Assembly (NCBI GenBank): GCA_022478985.1
Contig: JAKSZP010006602.1
Coordinates: forward strand, 186,001-250,000
DNA: 64,000 nucleotides
Direction of reading: 5' to 3'
From: Massospora cicadina
Taxonomy: Eukaryota > Entomophthoromycota > Entomophthoromycetes > Entomophthorales > Entomophthoraceae
In this document: in pieces, positions 12,106-22,739 of the stretch
How the letters are laid out: each line of letters begins with the position of its first letter
How positions within the stretch are numbered: position 1 is the first letter of the stretch
Translations under genes and position numbers: made by a program
The notes under the pieces: model-generated
What the model saw: the letters and a program-made list of their open reading frames with translations, nothing else
What the model was told of the DNA's origin: nothing
Databases searched by the model: none

Positions 12106-12716
12106 TTAAGGAAAAATAAAAGATTTCCCAAAGGACTGATGAACCATTAAGTTGGTCATGTCCTTATAATTAGGTCAAGTTCAAAAAAGGACCTCTGACC
12201 AATCTAGATGGTTAAGTCTGAAAAAAGGACCTCTGAACCATGGAAAACTGGTAGGTTTAAGTACCCAGGACCCAGTTTGGGGGAAACGATGGACCTCTGA
12301 ACCAAAACAAAGTCAAGTCCCATAGAAAAAAAAGAAGAATAAAGATAAAAAAATGATAAAAGATATTAGAAAAAAGATTTTAAAAAAATGCATAGAAAAA
12401 AAGCTAATATATTTTTATAAATTTTTATTTTTATTGATTGTCCTCAGTATGGGGATGATTCCACCTATGTCGCCTCTTGTGGAGGGAGGATTGATCGCTG
12501 TAGGAATGAACAGCCCATCAAAATCAATATGCGATCAGATGCTTGTGAGAGCAAGACCTACACAAAACCAAGTTCGTTAAGTGGATGCCAAGCCCTGAGA
12601 AAAAGTGACTAGGGGAAGGGAAATTGAGATGTTGGAAGATGCCAATTGTGAAACCCCAGAGTGGGGAGGAAAGCAGAAATAAAGAAAGAGGCAATTGGCA
12701 AAAACTCTGAGTAATC
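12106..12716 (+). repeat. Post-integrase spacer of Gyp2 with short direct repeats
   Basis: The segment AAAAAAGGACCTCTGA(A)CCA recurs at about 12184, 12220 and, in a weaker form, 12286, inside a purine-rich stretch at 12160-12330. The rest of the interval is AT-rich and shows no convincing gene. It lies between the integrase end and the antisense coding-like block. Confidence 0.55.
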
Positions 12717-12844
12717 CTAAGATGGCGCCAGAGCCAGAAGATTAGTCCTGAGCTCCTGCTGACAGGCTTCATCAAGGACACCGGACATGTGGGCCAGCAA
12801 TGAAGAAGGAATAATTGATGAGGGTTGCCAAGTCATGCCCCTAT

Positions 12845-13668
12845 TTATGCCATCAGTGGAAGATACCGATGGGAAGATCTGGAGAAGAGATAGTTGTGCA
12901 GAGAGCAGATTGCATCCTGCAAGTGGCAACTATGGGCTTTGCGGAAGCTAAAGCTGAATGAACGGTGGAACCCAGGAGAGGCTGGAAGCTTCATGGACCA
13001 ACTTCTGAGAACTTGGCCATTAAAGTGAAGAGCATCTACAGCAGTATCCCGATTCAGAAGGATATCCAGATCAGAGGGATTCAGCGCTAATGTCAAAGCC
13101 TTGGTGACTTGGGCCCAGAGTTCAGTGTAGGGAGCTTGAAATGTATGCTGTTACTGATTGAGAGCTCGGAGACCAGAACATCAGGTTTGTAAAATTGACC
13201 GAGTCAGAAGAGGAACTCAGGGAGCAGGTCTGACTCAGCCAGAAATGAACGATCCAGAGCAGCCAGCATAATCTCCAGAGCATATATTATGATGTTTGGA
13301 GCATCAGCAAAAGGAGCTGAATCCAGGAGGGTTTTGAAGTCCAACTCTGGAATTGACTGCAGAGGAAGAGTCAACCAAGAGTTGTTCAAAACAATGGCTA
13401 GCCTGGTTTCGGAGGGATTAGTTACCATTTCCAGTAATTTGATGGAAGGACAAGACGCTTGCGCCAGACTAGGTGTATGAGTCCTGGAAGGACCATAAAA
13501 GAGGTTCTGTCGAGAATTCTGACTCATCTGCTGGAAGAAAAGGAGGTCTGGATCAGACATATTATTAAGGAGCTGCTGGTAGCGAGATTCAGAATTTGAC
13601 ATATGAGCTGGACAAGAGGGGGATGTCAGACTTATATATAAGTTGACATTATGTACTCTATAACCCAT
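12845..13668 (-). pseudogene. Antisense coding-like block inside Gyp2, unknown product
   Basis: On the strand opposite to Gyp2 transcription, 13668-13204 is open for 154 codons (MGYRVHNVNLY...) and, after a short disturbed stretch at 13203-13120, the reading continues at 13096-12845 (ALNPSDLDILL...SRSSHRYLPL). The composition looks protein-like, with no repeats or zinc-binding clusters. I do not recognise a family. The other gypsy copies here have little or no sequence between integrase and 3' LTR. Antisense ORFs downstream of pol are known in some plant gypsy lineages; whether this is the same phenomenon or a captured host fragment cannot be told from sequence alone. Confidence 0.4.
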
Positions 13669-14163
13669 TGGGCTTCAATTTTGGGGAAATAAATCTAAAA
13701 TTAATGAGATAAGCTCTCTAAGGAAAAATCAGTAATGACTTACAGCCAAGAGGTTATGAGCAAAATAACAAGGGCGAATAAGAAATAAGTATTCTTAATT
13801 AAGCTGCGAAAAGAACATTGATGGCAAGAGTCTTCTGTCTAGGATGAGGAGAAAATCAGGAAATCTAGGACGCTGGACCAAGGATCCTGAATATGACAGT
13901 GTGTCATATACCCTGACAGGGGGGAAACTGGATCCCGGGATTAATATTGTCATGAGTAAATTGATCAGCCTGGCATGACAGAAGGTTGTGGGACCACGCT
14001 CTGAGAAGGCGGTAGCAAGGAGGAAGAAGAAGAACGCCGTATGCCAAAGGTCATTAAAGAAGTGTTGAGTATTGACAAGTGTACTCTTTTTAAACCAATG
14101 AAGATTCAACCAGGTTTCCAAAGCGGTGTTCTCATGCCCCAGTCCTTTTCTTGCTGGAAATCT

Positions 14164-14179
14164 GGGAAAAAGGGGGATG
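14164..14179 (+). other. Gyp2 polypurine tract
   Basis: GGGAAAAAGGGGGATG lies immediately before the 3' LTR, the expected place for plus-strand DNA priming. Confidence 0.85.
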
Positions 14180-15312
14180 TGTCGAGATTTTTGCCCATAT
14201 ACCCAGACTGCTAGATTACCTGGTATCGCTAGGGGAATTTCCCTAAGGCGAAGTGAATCAGAAATCATTTGGCCCAAGTTTTGAGGAACTATGTTTGGGG
14301 GATTTTGGGATATTCACCTGGTCATATCTGTTAGGGATTGATCCGGATAATTACCTAAGATCTCATCGGGCAGAGTAGCTGATAAAATAGGGGCATCTGA
14401 TAGTGATTAACTATCAGGTGTACCAATTGGGATTAGTTGGATTTCATCACTGACTGATTAGGAATGAATAGCGAGTTTCAAGGCGAGTTATGCCATCTGA
14501 AACTAGCAAATCGATTGGTTGGTGAAGTGACTTGCCATTATGGGTAATAAGTCCCATTACCTTAGCAGGTCGCTAGCCAATTATGGTTGATTTGCTGGTT
14601 CGAGAGGAAAACATTAGGGAAACGTTTTCTGAATTTTCCTTTTGAGGTCTCAAGGATGTCCAATGATGGAATCCTAGCCAGGATGGGGAAGACCATCGCT
14701 GCCAATATGAGGATGGGTAATTCAATTGCAACGACTGCCATTTCATTGAAGAGGTGTCAACTGAGGGTAAACATTCAAAACCCCTACTATATAATTCCCT
14801 AGGATTTACTATATTAAAAATTATTATTATCTACAAAAGTATTATACTTTACAGTAATATTATCAATTTGGTGTATAGTTAGACTATCAGCTTCTATTGT
14901 GTTGTTCTATCCCAAGGATATTATTGCAGAAGGCAATAATTGGAAGACTCTCAGAGAGAAGAGTAAAGATCCAAGTGGGGATCTAGAGATGAAGGAACCA
15001 CAATCAGGGATAGCTGCCGACTGTGTGTTGGGCTGAGAGAGACTGTCACCGGGGTATCTTAATGAAGATCAGGTGGACAAGAGTATAGGGAACAAATCCC
15101 TTAGAGTACAACTTCAAGAGTATTTAATCAAAAATACTGGCTGAGCGTTGGGCCAAATAATAGTTCATTCTCAACTACGTATAATAGGCTCCATACTATT
15201 AATGATTAATACATTCTATATAACGTGACAAAGTGCATGAGGAAATCAAACCTGTGCAGTAAAAAGGTTACCAGGTTGACGGCTGACAATTAATCCTGAG
15301 TAAATTTTTACA
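14180..15312 (+). repeat. Gyp2 3' LTR
   Basis: About 1133 bp, beginning TGTCGAGATTTTTG and ending AAATTTTTACA. It matches the 5' LTR and is followed by GAAGC (TSD) and then by LINE-C ORF2 sequence. Confidence 0.93.
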
Positions 15313-15317
15313 GAAGC

Positions 15318-17754
15318 TATGCGTTTTGTCACGTTGTTTAGTGTAGGGTTTTCCATCACCAATGAGGCATACCCTCCTGCCTCCAGCCACACCCCCAAAT
15401 GGCGGACAGGGCCAACGGTGGGGATTGGCACAAAGGGGAGCACAAGCGGGGTGGTGTGGGGTGGGCAGGGCAAGCTAACTCCTGCGCTAGCTGATGAGGC
15501 GGGTAGTAAACAGCTCGCTGGGGCCCAGCGGGCTTGATACTGAGCAAGGAAAACAATCACAGTTTTGGAGGCGTTAAGTGCAGCATTACTTACCCTGTAG
15601 TAAACATGGATAGTTTCTTTAAGCGCGTGCATCATTATTGTTAGACACCCCAACCACACAATCATCAGCAAACGCCATCATCTTGACAGGGGTTTGGCCA
15701 TGAACATGGACCCCAGTAAGGCGGACATAAACACATTTCTAAGAAGTGGGTCAAGGCTGAAGTTATATAAAAGTGGGCTAAGCGGGTCCCCTTGGCGCAG
15801 TCCCCTCTGACTGCGGACTACATCCGTGAGAAAGCCAGGGCCACGCACTGCCATTGTGGCAGATTCCGCTAGCAACATCACCCAATTGATGAAGAGAGGG
15901 GGAGGCGGAACTTGTGGAGAAGGCTCTGAGGTATTCCCAGTTGACTCTATCATAGGCCTTCTGCTAATCTAAAAATATCAGTGCACCAGAAGCCGTGGAA
16001 TGACAGACGTTGGCTACAGTTTATATATTGTCCCATATTGACCTTTTGGGTATGAAACCGAATTTCTCAGGGGAGATGGGAGCAGAGGCAGCAACCTCTA
16101 GACGGTTAGCCATGATTTAAGTAAAAAAATTTGTGTCTGTGTTAGTGAGAGAAATGGAGCACCAGTTGGCAGGTCCAGCTTATCAGCTTTTTGGTACAAT
16201 GTAATCGTGAAGGCCTCTTTCCCTCCAGGCATTAAGCACGTTTCCAGAAGGCATTGATCAAGAGAGGCAAGCAGCAAGGAGGAAAATCTTTGAAATAATC
16301 CTTTATAAAACTCATAAGGGTTGCCGTCTGGACCTGGGCATTTCCTATACAGTGCACCGCAAACAGCGGACCAGAGTTTTTCCCAATTAATCAAATTCAT
16401 CAACTCCAGGAATCAGGAAATGATGCGGATGTGTGCACTTTTGAGAAAATTTACCATTTTGCCCAGTGGAATAGGATCGGATCAATACAGTTCAGAGTAA
16501 TAGTTTTGTATTTCAATTGCCACATCGGCCAGCATATCTGCGACAGAGTGGTCTGGCCTTTGCACCTGTGTGCAGGCCAAACTCTGGTGCAGTGCAAAGA
16601 ATTTTCAAAAAAGTAAGCGGAGCATGTGTCACCCACTATAATGTTTTTTAACTTAATACTGAACACAAACCTGATGCTTGTGTTGTCTCACTAGCACGTT
16701 GAGGTGGGCGGCCATTTCTGCCCACTTTTGACCCCAAGCCATGCTGTAGCCCACAGCGGGGATGTTGGACTCCAGGTGGTCCAACTCTGCCAGTGTGCGC
16801 ATAATGATTACTGAAGCGGCCCATGAGTGGCGGGAGGAGAGGTGGCGAGCCTGGCATTTTGTGCTCGCCTTGAAGGTTGACCAGGTGGAAATTGGATCTG
16901 CACACAATGGTGCGACAAACTCTGGAGCCAAGGTCATGGCTTACATCCATGAGAAAAATCTTGGCAACGCAATTTTGGCAGGGCGAAGTTTGCACCAATA
17001 TGGCACCTGGGCTGATGGTCTGGATAAGCAGAAGGAGATTGATATCATTCTGTGGTCAGAGAAATTGATTTTGGTCATGTCAAAGTGGGAAATTTGGAAA
17101 TGATTTGAGCAGGGCGAGGATAAGGTTGATGCGGGACATGGACCTTAACAGGCCGTTATGCACATGGGGGCGTGACATGTTATTGAGTAGCAGAGCATGG
17201 TGCGGCAAGGTATCAAAAAGCCCTAGGGTGGCCCTGAGAATGCAAAGTTTAACGTTCCCCTGTGGGGGTGTAGTCAATGAGGGTCAGCGGTCTGTGGAAG
17301 GGTTCATCCAGAAGTTCTGTCTTTGACAATGAATGGGTCAGCAGGAAGTGGAAGGGATATGACTGCCAAGAAAAATTTCTTATGTTCTTGCACACAGATT
17401 GGGGCATAAATGATCACAACAGTGTGCACTTTGTTGGCCCAGAAAAATTGACAATGAGGATGTGGCCACTAAGGAAGGATTCAGATGATAAAATTTAAAA
17501 TTATTGTTCTTTTGAACTAGCACCCCACAGTGCTCAGACCAGAAGGAGAGAGAAGGGAGGAGCATGGTTTTCCATGAGTCCTCAGCGCCGCGTGGACAGT
17601 GGGTTTCCTGAATGGCCAGGATGTCCACGGGTAAAATATTTTGTAAAAAACTCAGTTTCCTAGCCCAGGATGGCGAGGCCTTGAGTCCAGCAATGTTCAA
17701 CATCCCTAAAGTAAAGGCTCCCCCCATCATACCTAGGTGCGCGGGGAAGGGCAC
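15318..17754 (-). pseudogene. LINE-C ORF2, endonuclease and RT part
   Basis: The ORF2 start is MPFPAHLGMMGGAFTLGML at 17754. The AP-endonuclease-like N-terminus shows LNIAGLK and ILAIQETH, where the Glu is the catalytic residue. RT blocks follow: CPGPDGNPYEFYK (near 16335), GLRQGDPLSPLLY (near 15780) and FADD at 15661-15672. Unlike LINE-D and LINE-E, this copy keeps the unshifted GDPLSPLLYNFSLDP reading, so it is a useful guide to the ancestral frame. Stops and frameshifts separate the pieces, and Gyp2 splits the gene at 15312. Confidence 0.9.
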
Positions 17755-17768
17755 CCAAGCCCTTCAGC

Positions 17769-17784
17769 GAGAAGATATCATTAT
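17769..17784. repeat. LINE-C target-site duplication, right copy
   Basis: Exact repeat of 4800-4815 at the 5' end of LINE-C. Gyp1 sequence continues directly to the right. Confidence 0.92.
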
Positions 17785-18566
17785 ATTTTTCAAGTAGGGC
17801 TTTAAATTCTGGCTTTGGGAGTGAGGTCTCTCAAATCTTTTTTTTACAAGAGTTATTAAAACTAGGGGATCAAAATCTAAATCTTGTAGGGATTTAAAAC
17901 ATTTTTCATCTTCAATATTTTTAAATAGGACATGGTTTTGCGTAGCTGATGAGGGCATATAAAGGAACTTGGAGGACCTGATTCATTATACTCCCTAATA
18001 AAATGAAGACAGATTTCCTGAAAGCAGGGTCTAAAATTCCATGAAAGATCACCGATTTTTTGATAGAAGGGTTAGGGTAAACGTATAACTCCAAAATGTG
18101 ATTTACTAATGATGTGCTTTTTTATTCCTAAATCCACAATAACTTGAGAACCAGGTGGTAATTTAATAAGATGTATTGTACAGAGGTATCCCGTCCTTGG
18201 TATCCACAGCCTTAGGAGTTACCTTTGGTTTTAGCCCCAAGTTTTAATACTCTACATTGCAAATATAAGTGGGATATTGACGAGGCAGGTTCATTTTTTG
18301 AGGATTCTTTATTTTTTAATTGGGAGATCAAATATTAATGGTATTAAATATCCTAGAAGAAAGATGTACTTTTCCTTATGATTATTAGTGCAATTGTCCT
18401 CCCACACTAATTGCACTCTGATAAGCAATTCATAGTCATTGTTATATAATGCAATAATGGGATTGGTAATAAAGAGTTTTCAGAATTGGAGGGTTAAGGC
18501 AGAATACGCCCTGTCAGAATTTTAATCAGATGGTATCCTCCAATGATCTATCAAGAGCTAGGAGGA
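17785..18566 (-). pseudogene. Gyp1 pol fragment: protease C-terminus and dUTPase-like start
   Basis: Continuation of Gyp1 upstream of the LINE-C insertion. Reading leftward, a protease C-terminal stretch (NNDYELLIRVQLVWE, near 18440-18400) matches the NYDILI/NYDLLI segment of Gyp2 and Gyp7 and is preceded by AYSALTLQF. A dUTPase-like start (IKLPPGSQVIVDLGIKKHI, 18110-18170) follows, then a linker into LKPYLKNIMIS, which joins the pre-RT block at the LINE-C insertion point. It is heavily broken. Gyp3 interrupts it at 18566. The Gyp1 gag and 5' LTR were not identified to the right of Gyp3. Confidence 0.7.
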
Positions 18567-19126
18567 TATTGGAATCTCGATAGAAATTATGATAAGCAGG
18601 TGCTACAAAGGCTATGAAAGTATTAGTTCTGTGGCTCTAGCAAAGATAAACAACAGTGCAACAAAGTTTTTAATCCCGTTGCTATACTTGATTCCAATTG
18701 TAAATACAGAATTCTGTATAAATAGACCAAAATTTATCTACACAAGACAAAAATAGAGGTGCTTTATTAGTTATAAATGGGGATATTTATAGGGGTAGAT
18801 TTTAGTTTTTTGTGAGTATTTCCGGGCTGCACCTGAGGTAAGATCTTTCCTATTAGATGACCAATATTGCTGATTATTATTTCCATACTTGTGATGGTCA
18901 GATCTGATAAAGGCTCTTATTAGATGAGCTCGACCTTCTTGTGTGTTGTTTTGCCCCATCAGATAACTTAGCATCATCCTTCAGAGGAGGCTGATAACTC
19001 TGAAGAGTTGATCGTTGGTCTATCTGAGAATCAGATATCTAGGATGGGGATTTTACAATCTCATTAGACCGAGATATTGAATCTCAATCTTGAGTAATTT
19101 TGGTCATCGCAGTTGAATCCCCAACA
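18567..19126 (-). repeat. Gyp3 3' LTR
   Basis: About 560 bp. On the minus strand it starts TGTTGGGGATTCAACTG and ends ATTCCAATA. It matches 24866-25422 and the solo LTR at 57835-58414. Confidence 0.92.
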
Positions 19127-19141
19127 ATGCCCCCCTCAAGA
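19127..19141 (-). other. Gyp3 polypurine tract
   Basis: The minus strand reads TCTTGAGGGGGGCAT directly before the 3' LTR. Confidence 0.85.
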
Positions 19142-19399
19142 TCTTGCCTAGGGGGCACATACTTACAAAGAAACCTAATTTGAACTCTATTAATACAGTA
19201 CCAGTATCAATAGCTGCAATGGAGTATTCAATACCCCAATGATAAATAATATTGTAAGGACCAACCCTTCTGGTGTCAAGTTTGTGAATCCTTCCTCCAA
19301 GTCTATAATGATAGAAGAGTATAAGATCCCTACCTGAATTCAGGTAGCTTAGGTCTACTAGCGTTGGTTCTAGTTCCCTCTTTTAAGGTGGTGGCAGCA

Positions 19400-22300
19400 A
19401 GGGAACTCAAAGCTAAAGCTTGTACTCAGATTTAATCAGCTAGTCTCCTCATAGCTAAATCAGTAGTTTGCGGGGTAGCATCATCAAGTATAGGTTGTAC
19501 ACTTGAGGGTAGAATAGGATCCTGACCATAAAGAACCTTAAAAGGAGGCATTCCATTTATATGATGATAGCTAACCCTATAGGCTAACATCGCACTAGGT
19601 AAATAGAGATACTTCATCTACTAGGATCGTTGGAGGCCATCTTTCAAAGATTGGCTCAAGGGTACCATTTGCCCGTTAGACCGCACCATTAGTAGAAGGA
19701 TTGTAAGGGGACATAAATGATTGATAGGTACCTAATAACTTAGTAAGCTCGGATACCACCTGAGAAATGAAGCTGGTCCCATTATATAATAGAACTTTTG
19801 GGCTACCATGCCTGGTGAAAACTTGTTTAAAAAGGAAGGACACAGTAGCCTTAGTGGTGACCGTGGACACAGAGATAGCTTCAATCCATTTAGTAATATG
19901 GTTAATAGCTAATATAATATATTGATGTCCATAGCAGGTGAGACAAGTCTCCAACACATCGTGTATAGGTTCCATCATGTTATCCCAGTAACCATAAATT
20001 TTTTCAACCTCTGTAATGTCTTAGTGACAGCTCCATGCCATAATGTTTATGATCCTCCATAATCTTATCAGTCCTCGCAGAGGGCCAAATAAAAGGCAAC
20101 CATTTAAATCCCAACTTCTTTTATAAGGAACCTTCATTAACCTGAGTATCCTCAGTTAAGGATTTTAGCTTCGCTATAACATCCTTAGATTCATGATACC
20201 AGAGCTCAGGTATACAAATCAGGTCATAGATACGATCCTCCTTAGCAGAGAATAACGCTAATATAGGCAATCAAGAATCTCCATCAGCAATTTGGTGTAT
20301 AGCTCCAGCGAGATGTTGAATTGTAAAGTCATAATTCTGGAGCTTTAACGCCCATATAGCTAAGCGCCCATAATTATCCTTCATTTGTTGCAACCATTTT
20401 AAGGAAGCATGATCCATGACGATAGTGAAATGTTTGCCATAGAGGCAAGGGCAAAAATGCTTGATGGCGGATAAGACTGCGAGGCATTCCCTCTCAGTAA
20501 CGCTATACTTGAGTTATGCCTTAGAACGGGTTTTACTATAGTATGCAAGGGGTGATCAACCAGGTGGGTATCATGCTGAGCCAGAATGGCCCCAATAGCA
20601 ACATCACTGGCATCAGTAAATAAGGTAATGGGCTCTAAACTCAGGATGGGCTAAAATTGGAACACTAACTAAGGCTTGGCGCAAAAGATCAAAAGCTTGC
20701 TGCTGCAATTCTTCCCATATGAAAGGGACTTCCTTGTGCAATAAGTAAACTAAAGGCTCCGCAATCTCAGCATAATGAGGGATAAATTGTCAGTAATAAC
20801 CAACCAACCCTAAAAGCACTTGGATATCGTGCAAGCTTTTAGGAGCAGACATGTCCAAAAAAGCTTGTATCTTATTAGATAAGGATAAAATCCCATAATG
20901 ATTAACTTTATGACCTAAGAATTCCATCTCAGTTTTAAAAAAAGCACACTTAGATGGTTTTAGCTTAAGCGAAGCATGACACATCTGACCAAATACTTCC
21001 TTTAAATGAGCTAAATGCTCGTTTAAAGTGCGAGAAAAAACAGTAACATCATCTAAGTATACCAAAACACAAGAAAGTTTCAAATCCCCAAACAAGACAT
21101 CCATGGCTCATTGAAAAGTAGCAGGGGCATTACAAAGCCCCTGCAGCATACAGTGGGCTCAAATAACCCCTCACTAGAGATTAAGGCGCATGTTTGATGG
21201 TCTTCTGGAGCTAGGTCAATTTGCTAATAACCACTTGCAAGGTCCATAGCTGAGAAAAGTTGTGACCCAGAAAATAGTCTCAATGAATCATCAATGCGAG
21301 GTAGAGGATAAGAATCCTTTTTGGTAAATGCATTGAGCCAACGATAGTCCATAACCACTCTATAACCCCCATCCTTTTTCCAGATGGTTAGTAGAGGAGA
21401 ATCCCATGGACTCCTAGAAGGCGTTAATAGCTCCGCATCGAGGAGTTGTTTTAATTCCACTGAGACCTGAGCCTCCTCAACTTTAGATTTGCAATAGGGC
21501 CAAACTCGAATATGGGGAGCATCCCAGTCTTCACCTGATGCTGCACATCTTTCATTAGCCAAAAATCTCCAGGACCTTTGGCAAAGATATTTGCATACTC
21601 TTCAATCAGAGCCTCAGCTTCATATTGTTGTTATGGAGTGAGTGAATCCCATAATTTGATGTCAATTCTAGCAATGATAGGGGGATCTTCCAACCCAAAA
21701 TCACGCATATCCCCACATCCCAAGATGGATAAAATTTCACTCACAGGAGTAGTCTTCACATAGACTATAGGGTTATTTTGATTCAATTGCATAGGTCAAG
21801 AAGTGAGATTAGCTAGTAAGACTAAAACAGTAAAATCATAAGCGGAATCAAGGATACCTGGGCAGGTTAAAGCCTCCAAATGAGAGAGATTTTTTGTTAC
21901 CATAATTATCTAATACATGATCAGCTGGCACAAATACTTGTACTCCAGTATCAATTATAACTTGAGCTTTTGGAGGAATAGTAATCAGATTGTTAGAATA
22001 TAAAGGCATTCATTCAGAGGCACAAGATGACGGAGGCGGAAGTATAGTCCTCATTCTCAAAATTTGGTACTCAAGATAAGAGATAGAAGTAGGATATTCC
22101 GATAAGTAAATGCGTCATTTGAGTTTGCCTTTGCTATTGGGAACATCTTGTAAAATTAAAGGTACTCAGTACCCAATTAAAGAAAGGTAATTGTCCTTAA
22201 GGCTGATTATCACATCTAAATCAATGAGAAATTTGGTTCCCAAGAGCAAGATATAGCAGTTGTTGTTCTACACTACTGCAGGGGCTAAAACAACCAACTT

Positions 22301-22660
22301 ATTCAAAGCGCATTGGAAGGGAAGATTAAGCTCCTATGGATTTAGTTTATGAAGGACCAGCAGTTCCATAGTCTTAAGAATGATTTAAGTCTGGCACCAC
22401 TTTGATTTTTTTCATAAATCTGGACAAGATCACATTATTGGATGATCCCGTATTGATGATAGCCAAAACTTTCACTTTGTTCACTATGACTTCCACCCAT
22501 GTCACATCAGAGCCAAAGTGTGGGATTGAAAATAAAGAGGGACTAAATGGTCGAATTAAATTAGAAGAAGAAACAGAAACATAAGAAGAAATAGTATCTT
22601 TGTTGGCTAATTTATCAGGGTTATAAAGATCACCAGGAGCGGATATCACATAGCAGTCTT
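19400..22660 (-). pseudogene. Gyp3 pol remnant: protease, dUTPase-like, RT, RNase H, integrase
   Basis: In reading order: protease at 22649-22374, with IINTGSSNNV at about 22430-22460, where the active-site DTGS has become NTGS; a flap-like YILLLGTKFLID stretch near 22250; dUTPase-like segment (about 21990-21780); RT at 21562-20790, with VMDYRWLN, FSAMDLASGYW-type and an intact YLDD at 21048-21059; RNase H (about 20760-20250); integrase at 19978-19432. In the integrase the first catalytic Asp is changed (LAINHITKW for the usual AVDH) and the second block reads LLYNGTSF, lacking the SDN Asp. Frameshifts near 21110-21220 and 19620-19675 break the frame. Confidence 0.88.
21780..21990 (-). pseudogene. 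dUTPase-like domain in Gyp3 pol
   Basis: After the protease the frame reads ITIPPKAQVIIDTGVQVFVP, then CPGILDSAY (GILDSAY at 21838-21858) and VLVLLANLTS. GILDxAY sits where dUTPase motif 3 (GVIDxDY) is expected, and VLVLLANL matches the following strand. A stop near 21800 and the absence of a recognisable motif 5 suggest an inactive or repurposed domain. Confidence 0.6.
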
Positions 22661-22739
22661 TAGGAGTATTAAAAGATTTCTATTGAGGCACAGGAGGTAG
22701 GTCTTCACAGGGAGCCTCATGCCCTATGCTGACTCCTCT

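Larger units (their letters stand above)
6169..15312 (+). mobile_element. Gyp2, Ty3/gypsy LTR retrotransposon with both LTRs, inserted in LINE-C
   Basis: A 9.1-kb element with two similar LTRs (6169-7304 and 14180-15312), a primer-binding site, gag, pol in the gypsy order (protease remnant, dUTPase-like, RT, RNase H, integrase), about 2 kb of extra sequence after integrase, a polypurine tract and a 5-bp TSD. LTR ends are canonical (TGTTGGG...TTTTTACA). Pol order with integrase after RNase H places it in Ty3/gypsy. All coding parts are broken. Confidence 0.95.
4816..17768 (-). mobile_element. LINE-C, 5'-truncated L1-like LINE, split by Gyp2
   Basis: A minus-strand LINE of the same family as A, D and E. 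Its 3' tail (repeated TTTAAAAT on the plus strand) begins at 4816. ORF2 reads leftward from 17754, is interrupted by Gyp2 at 6169-15312, and continues at 6168. ORF1 is absent, so the copy is truncated at its 5' end just before ORF2, as is usual for target-primed reverse transcription. The flanking 16-bp TSD (4800-4815 and 17769-17784) fixes both ends. Without Gyp2 and one TSD the LINE is about 3.8 kb. Confidence 0.93.

Noticed and set aside
13795..14277. Open minus-strand frame of 160 codons at the 3' end of Gyp2
   Set aside because: It runs across the polypurine tract into the LTR and has no protein-like conservation in the other LTR; probably chance.
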